Assembly: GCF_000499385.1 (NCBI RefSeq)
Contig: NW_013654307.1
Coordinates: forward strand, 17,501-30,091
Length of the DNA: 12,591 bases
Source of the DNA: Eimeria necatrix
Taxonomy: Eukaryota > Apicomplexa > Conoidasida > Eucoccidiorida > Eimeriidae
Reading direction: 5' to 3'
Made by a program: the position numbers and the translations under genes. The notes below the pieces were generated by a model that saw only the letters and a list, made by a program, of their open reading frames with translations, was not told the DNA's origin and did no database searches. This document shows, in pieces, positions 1-8,470 of this stretch; position 1 is the first letter of the stretch; each line of letters opens with the position of its first letter.

Positions 1-74
1 AAACTATTCTTTTTTTCTTTTTTAATTACTTTTAATTCCTTTTAATTTATTATTTTTGAATTTTTTCTTTTCAG

Positions 75-2698
75 CGCGCAAATTGACCCCTCTATTGACC
101 AGCTCAAAGCCATGGTGGCGGACCAGCAAAGCAAGCTGGGGGCCCTGCAGCAGGAGCTCTCGGGGATTTTGAATGAAGTTTCTGCAGGAAAGCAGGCCTT
201 TCAAGAAAGTAAGACTTTTCATTTTGCATGCAGCAGCCTCTGTTGCCTTTAATTGAATTCTTTTCCCCCCTTTGCATGCAAACAGCTCGCCAAAACGCGG
301 GCCCCGGGGCCTCCGTCGAAATTCAGTTCCCGGGGCCCCAGGGGACCCCAGGTAAGACTTTTGGACTTAGTCGCAAAAAGGCTTTTGGTTTGATTTCTTG
401 GATTTGCTGCAGCAGCAAATGCAGGAGCTGCTGCTGCGCATGCAGCAGCTGGTGGACTTTCGGGCATTTTGCAGCGAATGCAGGAGCCGGAAATGAGTAT
501 TTAAATTAAATTAAATAAATTTATTTTATTTTTATTTTATTTAATTCTTTTAAATTCCTTCAGTGCCCATTCCCGTGATGGTCGTGAAGCCGGACTCCGT
601 CGCAGGTTTGCGTTTTTTCACTTAAATGTTTTCTTTCAATTAATTTAATTCAAATTAATTCAATTTAATTCAAATTAATTCAATTTAATTCAAATTGATT
701 CAATTTAAATCATTTTAATTCAAAATTAATTTAATTCAATTTAATTCAAATTAATTCAAATTACTTGGAATTAATTTGAATTAATTTGAATTAAATGGAA
801 TTAAATTGAATTAAAATGAACTAATTTGAATTAAATTGAATTAAAATGAATTAATTTGAACTAATTTGAATTTAAAACTTTGAATTAATTTGAATTTCTT
901 TCAGACGTGGAGGAGGCGATGACTCAAGTGATGGTAAGTGGAAGGACTTGAAAGAAAATTTGAACTTTTCAAATTTATGAAATTTGTTTCTGAAAAATTA
1001 ATTTTCTTTTAATTAATTAATTGCTTTTAATTAATTAATTGCTTTTAATTAATTAATTGCTTTTAATTAATTAATTGCTTTTAATTAATTAATTCCTTTT
1101 AATTAATTAATTCCTTTTAATTAATTAATTCCTTTTAATTAATTAATTCCTTTTAATTAATTCCTTTTAGTTGATTAATTCCTTTTAAATAAGTAATTCC
1201 TCCATATTAGTTAATTCATTTTAATTAAGTAGTTCCTTTTAATTAATTAATTCCTTTATATTAATTAATTCCTTTTAGTTAATTAATTCCTTTTAATTAA
1301 TTAATTCCTTTTAATTAGTTAATTCCTTTTAATTAATTAATTCCTTTTAATTAATTAATTCCCTTTAATTACTTATTTCCTTTTAATTAATTGATTCCTT
1401 TTAATTAACTAACTCCTTTAAGTTAATTAATTCCTTTTAATTAACTAATTCCTTTTAATTAATTCCTTTTAATTAATTAATTCCTTTTAATTAAATAATT
1501 CCTTTTAATTAATTAATTCCTTTTAAACAATTAACTCCTTTTAATTAATTAATTCCTTTTAATAAATGAACTCCTTTTAATTAATCAATTTGTTTTAAAT
1601 CAATTCATTTGTTTTAAATCAATTATTTTTTTTAATTCAATTAATCTGTTTTAATTCAATTAATTTGTTTTAATTCAATTAATTCGTTATAAATGAATTA
1701 ATTCATCTGAAATCAATTAACTCATTTCAAATTAATTCATTTCCAATTAATTAATTCATTTTAAACAAATTAATTGATTTAAAGTGAAATAATTAACTTA
1801 AATTAATTGATTTAAAACGAATTAATTGCTTTAAAATGAAATAATTCATTTTAAATGAATTAACTTATTTTAAATCAATTAATTCATTTTAAATCAATTA
1901 ATTCCCCACTGTTGATTAATTAATTCTTTTTTGATGAATAATTAATTTTATTTCACTTTCCAATTTTCCACTTCGTTAATCTAATTAAATAAATGAATTA
2001 ATCGAATAATTGAATTAATTGAATTAATTGAATTAAATAAACGAATTAATCGAATAAATGAATTAATTGAATTAATTGACTTAAATAAACGAATTAATCG
2101 AATAAATGAATTAATTGAATTAATTGAATTAAATAAACGAATTAATCGAATAAATGAATTAATCAAATTAATTGAATTAATTAAACAAACGAATTAATCA
2201 AATAAATGAATGAATCAAACTAATCAAATTAATTGAATTAATTGAACAAATGAAGTAATGCATAAAATGCACAAGTTGTTGCTTCAAGAAAACATTCTTT
2301 TCTTTATTCCTTTCTTTCCTTTATTCCTTTCTTTCCTTTATTCCTTTCTTTTCTTTATTCCTTTCTTTTCTTTATTTCTTTCTTTTCTTTATTCCTTTCT
2401 TTTCTTTATTCCTTTCTTTTCTTTATTCCTTTCTTTTCTTTATTCCTTTCTTTTTTTTATTCCTTCAGGAAGAACAAGCTGCTTTGAACGGCGCGGAAAC
2501 AGCAAAGGCGGAAGAAGCTGCAGAAATGAAAGTGGAAAGTCCGGAGGAGCAGTTGGAGGTGAGTCTGCAGCGCTGCGGTGTACGTACACCCCAAACCACC
2601 CCCCGCAGGAAGCCATCGCCAAAATCGACAAACTCGAAGCCCAAAAGACGCACTACAAATACGACATGCACTCCGTCCAAAACGCCTTCAGCCAGTAA
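75..2698 (+). CDS. 3' end of a multi-exon gene, coiled-coil protein of unknown function (5' end outside window)
   Basis: Seven exons can be joined in one frame: 75-208, 286-351, 413-496, 564-605, 905-933, 2469-2558 and 2609-2698, ending in TAA. All introns are GT-AG and every phase matches (1,1,1,1,0,0), giving 177 residues of C-terminus. Donors are mostly consensus (GTAAGA, GTAAGA, GTAAGT, GTGAGT; weaker GTATTT and GTTTGC). The first exon encodes a helical, Gln/Leu-rich stretch (IDQLKAMVADQQSKLGALQQ), then a Gly/Pro-rich exon, an Ala-rich exon, a short hydrophobic segment (PIPVMVVKP), an acidic Glu/Ala stretch and a final helix (EAIAKIDKLEAQKTHYKYD). This suggests an extended coiled-coil or scaffold protein. 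I do not recognise the family and assign no function. The window opens inside an upstream intron (acceptor TTTTCAG at 74). Exon boundaries in the Ala-rich exon are ambiguous among several in-frame CAG acceptors. Confidence 0.7.
606..904 (+). repeat. AT-rich simple-repeat intron (AATTAATTCAATTT-like)
   Basis: This intron of the first gene is almost entirely short units of the type AATTCAAATTAATTC, changing half-way to the complementary form TTGAATTAATTTGAA. The two halves can therefore pair in the transcript. It ends in a normal TTTCTTTCAG acceptor. No coding potential is seen. Confidence 0.8.
1008..1600 (+). repeat. Tandem 18-bp AT-rich array inside the 1.5-kb intron
   Basis: Units of TTTTAATTAATTAATTCC (18 bp; first copies read GC instead of CC) are repeated many times, at first nearly perfectly and then with point changes and shortened copies. 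Each unit contains the palindrome TTAATTAA. The array fills the first part of the intron 934-2468, between the exons at 905-933 and 2469-2558. Confidence 0.85.
1600..2250 (+). repeat. Degenerate AATTAATT-type repeats, rest of the same intron
   Basis: Diverged TTTTAAATCAATTAATTCA-like copies are followed from about 1981 by a more regular array built from GAATTAATTGAATTAA and AAACGAATTAATCGAATA blocks. These create minus-strand reading frames of Ile/Asn/Ser/Leu repeats, which are low-complexity artefacts. No gene is seen. Confidence 0.75.
2294..2468 (+). repeat. 17-bp pyrimidine-rich tandem array leading into a 3' splice site
   Basis: About ten copies of TTTATTCCTTTCTTTTC (17 bp) form a nearly pure T/C strand with about one A per unit. 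It ends in TTCCTTCAG, the acceptor of the exon at 2469. The array acts as, or has grown from, the polypyrimidine tract of this intron. Confidence 0.8.
2577..2590. promoter_or_regulatory. 14-bp palindrome GGTGTACGTACACC in the last intron of the first gene
   Basis: A perfect palindrome lies inside the 50-nt intron 2559-2608, 18 nt upstream of the acceptor (CCGCAG). It is the same motif as at 2704, 7430, 8540 and 11754. Its role is unknown; it could be a protein-binding site or an RNA hairpin. Confidence 0.6.
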
Positions 2699-2703
2699 AC
2701 TCG

Positions 2704-2811
2704 GGTGTACGTACACCCCAGCGGCGCTGCGGTGTACGTACACCCCAGCGGCGCTGCCGTGTACGTACACCCCAGCGGCGATGGGGTGTACGTACACCCC
2801 GACGCTGCGCA
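2704..2811. repeat. Four-unit 27-bp array of the GGTGTACGTACACC palindrome
   Basis: Palindrome copies start at 2704, 2731, 2758 and 2785, exactly 27 bp apart. The third has one mismatch (C for the first G). The 13-bp linkers read CCAGCGGCGCTGC or close variants. The array begins five bases after the stop codon of the upstream gene, so it should lie in its 3' UTR or terminator region. Confidence 0.85.
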
Positions 2812-2954
2812 CGCGGAGCTCCGACAAAGGCAGTTGGACTGAAAAAGAGGCAAATAAATGGACAAATAAATGCACTAATTCAGTGTCTTTGTTTAATCAT
2901 TTGTTTAGTTTATTTGTTTGCTTTATAAAGTGTTAAATAGCATACGCTCCCGCG

Positions 2955-2987
2955 CTAAACCCTTTCCTACACCCTAAACCCTAAAAC
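2955..2987. repeat. Interstitial telomere-like repeat (CCCTAAA)
   Basis: CTAAACCCT and ACCCTAAACCCTAAA lie within 33 bp, matching the TTTAGGG-type telomere repeat of coccidia. It is followed directly by an inverted repeat, CGGGGT (2987-2992) and ACCCCG (3015-3020), that could form a stem. Confidence 0.75.
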
Positions 2988-3035
2988 GGGGTATATGAGC
3001 TGCTGCGAAGCTGCACCCCGCTAGTGCTGCAGACA

Positions 3036-3248
3036 CAGCATCAACAACAGCAGCAGCAAAAGCAGCAGAAGCAGTAGAAACAGCAGCAGCAGCAGCAGAA
3101 AAAGCAGCAGCACAAACAGCAGCAGAAACATCAGCACAAACAGCAGCAGCAGCAGCAGAAAAAGCAGCAGCAAGACAGCAACCGCAGCAGCACTGCAGCA
3201 GCAGCAGCAGCACAGCAGCAGCAGCACAGCAGCAGCAGCAGCAGCACT

Positions 3249-3292
<44 letters not shown>

Positions 3293-3294
3293 AA
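3036..3294. repeat. (CAG)n tract, imperfect
   Basis: CAG triplets interrupted by AAA/AAG and ACA steps, the last part (about 3250-3290) being pure. Read on the minus strand it gives Leu, Cys or Ala runs in all three frames, none with non-repeat coding flanks, so no gene is called here. Confidence 0.85.
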
Positions 3295-3579
3295 GAACTA
3301 AGCCCCTGGAGGGGCGGCGTTAGTTTGGCTCTGTAGAAATAAAAACCGAAAAAATTTCGCCGAATTGCCGAAATGAACACAAGAGCAAATTGGCTGCAAA
3401 GCGGCGCCTAAAGAGCAGTTGGCTGCGCACTGGCTGCAAGAGGAGTTCATTTTGATTCATTTAATTCATTTAATTCATTTAATTCATTTTAATTCATTTA
3501 ATTTGTTTAATTTGTTTAATTTGTTTAATTTGTTTAATTTTTATTTCTTCCACTTCTTCTGCAACTCAAATTTCGAAAG
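3295..3579. other. Non-genic stretch with ATTCATTTA / ATTTGTTTA repeats
   Basis: Unique sequence of about 150 bp holds a small inverted repeat (GCCCCTGGAGGGGC near 3303) and three copies of TTGGCTGC (3390-3440). It is followed by about ten short ATTCATTTA/ATTTGTTTA units (3447-3540) and a T/C-rich stretch. I see no supported gene or RNA. Confidence 0.5.
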
Positions 3580-3840
3580 CCGCCGAGACTGTCGGCGGCT
3601 GGGGCGCTCGCGTTCGGGTGTATGCGCAGCTCGGCAGTACTGCTGCGGCGGAGGCGCAGCGACACATTTATGCATTTCTTTTATTCTTTGCATTTCTTTT
3701 ATTCTTTGCATTTCTTTTACTTTTTGCATTCTTTATTTGAGTTTTATTTCTGTAATTTGCAATTATTTCCACTCAGAAGCTCTCGAAGCTGCTGCAGCTC
3801 GAGCGGAAGCAGCATCCGGCCGGGTCGAGTTCCCGGTCGC
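3580..3840 (+). CDS. Possible exon pair of an unidentified gene (weak)
   Basis: A candidate exon at 3580-3636 reads AAETVGGWGARVRVYAQLG. After a 140-nt intron (donor GTACTG, T/C-rich body, acceptor CCACTCAG) it joins in phase to 3777-c.3840, reading KALEAAAARAEAASGRVEF. These stretches are richer in protein-like sequence than their surroundings. Against a gene: no start, no clear downstream exon, and the frame runs into the (CAG)n and minisatellite DNA. It may be a gene remnant or chance. Confidence 0.22.
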
Positions 3841-3979
3841 GCTGCTCCTCAGCTGCAGCAGCAGCAGTTGCGGCTGCTGCTGCTGCCCGCTGGAGTTGGT
3901 TCCGGCCAGGCCACGGCCCGCAAAAGCGTCAGCGCCTGCACTTGCTGCTGCGCTCCCTGCTGCTGCTTCTGTGCACAGT

Positions 3980-4060
3980 TTCCTCCCAGCAGCAGCAGGC
4001 GCTGCAGCAGCAGCAGCAAAGTGCCTCGCCGCAGCAGCAGCAGCAGCAGCAACCCCACCC
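3980..4060. repeat. (CAG)n tracts
   Basis: Short CAG runs with CTG and AAA interruptions lie between the weak exon candidate and the minisatellite. Confidence 0.7.
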
Positions 4061-4137
4061 CCGCAGCTGCGCCACCACTCCCGCCAACAAAACCTGCAGC
4101 CGCAGCAGCAAAAGCCGCCCAGCCGCCGCAGCACCAC

Positions 4138-4512
4138 CTGCAGCACCACCACAGCCGCAGCAGCAGCTGCAGCACCACCACCGCAGCAGCAGCAGCTGCA
4201 GCACCACCACCGCAGCAGCAGCAGCTGCAGCACCACCACCGCAGCAGCAGCTGCAGCACCACCACCGCAGCAGCAGCAGCTGCAGCACCACCACCACCGC
4301 AGCAGCAGCTGCAGCACCACCACCGCCGCAGCAGCAGCTGCAGCACCACCGCCGCAGCAGCAGCTGCAGCACCACCACCGCCGCAGCAGCAGCTGCAGCA
4401 CCACCACCGCAGCAGCAGCAGCAGCACCACCACCGCCGCAGCAGCAGCTGCAGCACCACAACCACCGCAGCAGCTGCAGCACCACCGCCGCAGCAGCAGC
4501 AGCAGCAGCAGC
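4138..4512. repeat. 26/29-bp minisatellite (CTGCAG CACCACCACCG CAGCAGCAG units)
   Basis: About 13 units consist of CTGCAG, three or four CAC/CCG steps and three or four CAG steps. Nearly all units are 26 or 29 bp, so each moves the reading frame by the same amount. All six frames are open, cycling through Gln-Leu-Gln-His, Ser-Cys-Ser-Thr and Ala-Pro-Gln blocks. It ends a few bases beyond the CDPK stop codon, so it should form the start of that gene's 3' UTR. Confidence 0.85.
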
Positions 4513-4516
4513 AGAG

Positions 4517-4747
4517 TCAGTTGATGCAGGCCATGTCGGAGACGTTGGTTCTGCTGCAGGTCTTGCGCATGAGGGAGACAGTGTGCTCCGTGACCAGCGC
4601 CAGCGAAGGGACTTTGCGCATAAGTCCGCAAAACTCTTCGAAGTTTATTTTCCCGTCGCCGTCCGCGTCCGCCTCGTGCAGTTCTGCTGCTGCGTCCGTC
4701 TCCAGGTCCCCCGCCATGTGAAACACCTGCCGCAGCTCCTCCGCGCT

Positions 4748-4815
<68 letters not shown>

Positions 4816-4869
4816 CAGCGGCAGCAGCAGCAGCAGCAGCAGGAGGAGGAGGAGGAGGAGGAGCGGCAT

Positions 4870-4902
<33 letters not shown>

Positions 4903-4948
4903 CAGCAGGAGGAGGAGGAGGAGGAGCAGCAGCAGCAGCAGCAGCAGC

Positions 4949-4983
<35 letters not shown>

Positions 4984-7076
4984 CAGCAGCAGCAGCAGCA
5001 GCAGCAAAACGCACGTAAAAACGGGCAGAAATGAGTTGGCAGCAAATTGGGAATTCGAAAACAAAAGAACTCAAATGATAAATTTATTCCGCAAATCGAA
5101 GTTGCAGAAATAACTCCAATTGAGACATTTAAAGCCAAATAACTTCAAATAAATAAATCCAATTAACTTCAAATAAATTCAAATAACTTTAAATAAATAA
5201 ATCCATTTAACTTCAAATAAATAAATCCATTTAACTTCAAATAAATAAATCCATTTAACTTCAAATAAATAAATCCAATTAACTTTAAATAAATAAATCC
5301 AATTAACTTTAAATAAATAAATCCAATTAACTTTAAATAAATAAATCCAAATAACTTCAAATAAATCCATTTAACTTCAAATAAATCCAAATAACTTTAA
5401 ATAAATCCATTTAACTTCAAATAAATAAATCCAATTAACTTCAAATAAATCCAAATAACTTTAAATAAAGCCAAATAACTTTAAATAGATCCATTTAACT
5501 TCAAATTAACTTCAAATAAATCCATTTAACTCCAAATAATTTCAAATTAACTTCAAATAGATCCATTTAATTTCAAATAAATCCATTTAACTTCAAATAA
5601 ATCCATTTAATTTCAAATAAATCCAAATAACTTCAAATAACTTCAAATAGATCCATTTAATACTCCATAGATCCATTTAACTTCAAATTAACTTCAAATA
5701 AATCCATTTAACTCCAAATAAATCCAAATAACTTCAAATAACTTCAAATAAATCCAAATAACTCCAAATAAAACCATTTAACTTCAACTTAACTTCTCAA
5801 ATGAATCCATTTAACTCCAAATAACTTCAAATAAATTCAAATAACTTCAAATAAATTCAAATAACTTCAAATAAATTCAAAGAAATCCAAATAACTTCAA
5901 ATAACTTCAAACAACTTCAAATAAATTCAAATGAATGAAACGAACTCCAAAAACTCCAAAAACTCCAAAAACTCCAAATAACTTCAAATGACTTCAAATA
6001 AATTCAAATAAATTCAAATAAATTCAAATGACTTGAAATAAATTCAAATAAATCCAAATAACTTCAAATAAATTCAAACAACTTCAAACAACTTCAAACA
6101 AATCCAAATAACTTCAAATAAATGCAACGAACTCCAAAAAGTTTCAAACAACTCCAAACAACTCCAAAAACCTCCAAACAACTTCGAAAACCTCCAAAAA
6201 CTCCAAACAGCTCCAAATAACTCCAAAAACTTCAAACAACTTCAAATAACTTCAAACAACTCCACACAACTCCACACAACTCCAAAAACCTCCAAATAAC
6301 TCCAAAAAACCTCCAAAAGCATCCAAACAACTCCAAAAAGAACCCCAAAAGTCCACACAACTCCAAAAACCTCCGAACACCTCCAAAAACCCCCCAAAAC
6401 TCCAAAGAACTTCAATAACTCCAAAAACATCCAATCAACTCCAAAAACATCCAATCAACTCCAAATAACCCCAAATAACTCCAAACAACCTCCAAAAACA
6501 TCCAAATAACTCCAAACAACTCCAAAAACCTCCAAACAACTCCAAACAACTCCAATCAACTCCAAAAAACTCCAATCAACTCCAAAAAACTCCAAAAACC
6601 TCCAAAAAACTCCAAAAAACTCCAATTAACTCCAATTAACTCATGGGAAGAAAGGAAGCAGCAGCAGCAAGAGCGGACCTGACGTGTCCGTCTCCGTTGA
6701 TGTCGAGGACGCGGAAGGCGGCCCTGCAGGCCTCCTCGCGGATGTAGTGGGACTGGTGGAGACAAGCAGCAATGAACTCCGTATAATCTATGCAGCCAGT
6801 TGCTGCGGTGTCCACCCCCCGCAGCACCTCCTGCAGCACCAAGTCCGGCGGCAGCAGCACGCCGCCGCGGCGCAGCCCCTCGCGGACTTCGTCCAGAGAA
6901 AGAACTCCGTCGCCTCTCGAGTCGAGTTGCGTGAAGACTTTCTTCAGACTTTCGATCTCCGAGTCGTCCAAGTGCTGCGCTATCACCGTCAGCGCCAGCT
7001 TCTTCAGCCGACTCAGGCTCTGGAACCGGCGGAACTTGCTCAGAATGTCTATTCCTGCAGCAGCAGCAGCAACACT

Positions 7077-7113
<37 letters not shown>

Positions 7114-7547
7114 GAGGGGAGTACCTAGGGGCTGTGTGTCCAGGCTGTCGGGGAGGTGCATGTTGAACCACTGGTGGCGAATGGCCTGTTCGGCGCTGAT
7201 GCGGGTCCTGGGGTGTCTGTCCAGCAGGCGGGAGATGAGGTCCTTGGCCTGTAGAGACACCCGAGCCCACTCCGCCTCCGGAAAAGTGTAGTGGCCTGTC
7301 CTCACTTTATTCATAATTCCCCGATCCGAAGGAGCATTAAAAGGCGGATAGCCGCACAATAAAATGTACATCATCACCCCAGCCGACCACACGTCGCACT
7401 CCGGACCGTAGCGACCCTCCAGCACCTGCGGTGTACGTACACCCCAACAGCAGCAGCAGCACCGGAGTGCAGCAGCAGCAGCAGCGGAATGCACCACCAG
7501 CAGCAGCGGAATACACCAGCAGCAGCAGCAGCAGCAGCACTACCACC

Positions 7548-7586
<39 letters not shown>

Positions 7587-8071
7587 CCTGCGGGGAGACG
7601 TAGTAGGGCGTGCCGGCCCTGGTTCTCATGGGTTGTCCGGGTTTGAACTTGGCAGCAAGTCCGAAGTCGATTAACTTCATCGGAGAGTTTTGCTGCTGAT
7701 TCAAAAAGAGAAAGTTCTCCGGCTTCAAGTCCCTGTGCGCCACTCTGTGGGAATGGCAATAAGCAACTGCAGCAAGCACTTGCTTCATGACGGCGCATGC
7801 AAGCCGCTCTGTCAGTACACCCGAAGCGATCAGCCGGTCGAAGAGCTCCCCGCCGCCGCAGAACTCCATCACTAAATAAAAGTCGGAGACATCTTCAAAT
7901 GTTTCAAAGAGTCGAACTATGTTTGGATGGTCCAAACTCTTCATTATTTCTATTTCTTGCCGAAATCTCTCCACGTCTTCGATGTAACACTTCGGGATCT
8001 TCTTTGCGGCTCGACGGGCCTTAGTTTGCTTGTCCACCACCAGCTTTACCTCCCCCCAAGTCCCCCGCCCT

Positions 8072-8104
<33 letters not shown>

Positions 8105-8244
8105 GTGATGCAGCAGCAGCAGCAGCAGAGGGCAGCAGCGGGAGGGGAGGGGGACGGGGAGGGGCAGGGGAGCAGCAGCAGCAGCGGGAGGGGGAGATAC
8201 GGGAGACACGCAGCAGCAGCAGCAGCAGCAGCAGCGGGAGACAC

Positions 8245-8279
<35 letters not shown>

Positions 8280-8411
8280 TCGGACCAATGGTCTTGTCCA
8301 TGAGGTAGTAGTCGGAGATGGGGCCGGTGTTGGCGAGGATGAAGGCGGAGCGTTTGAGGGCGGGGCGGAGGCCGCCGCCGGCCTCGTCGGCTGCTGCAGT
8401 CGGCGGCAGCG

Positions 8412-8470
<59 letters not shown>

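Noticed and set aside
2258..2698. 146-codon frame starting with Phe/Leu/Ser repeats
   Set aside because: Its first part is the T/C array before an acceptor; only the exon from 2609 is used in this frame.
3300..3420. Possible tRNA or small RNA near the GCCCCTGGAGGGGC stem
   Set aside because: No cloverleaf or B-box pattern could be found by eye; only one short stem is present.
3763..4631. Several minus-strand frames rich in Leu, Cys, Val and Trp across the minisatellite
   Set aside because: All six frames are open because of the repeat; none has non-repeat coding sequence except the CDPK2 end at 4517.
3419..5113. 564-codon plus-strand open frame
   Set aside because: It consists of AT repeat, minisatellite and (CAG)n translations and runs antisense across the last CDPK2 exon and its EF-hand.
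5169..6454. Minus-strand frames reading MDLFEV or VFGVDWM repeats
   Set aside because: Direct translations of the intronic AT-rich array; the intron is fixed by exact restoration of the EF3 loop.
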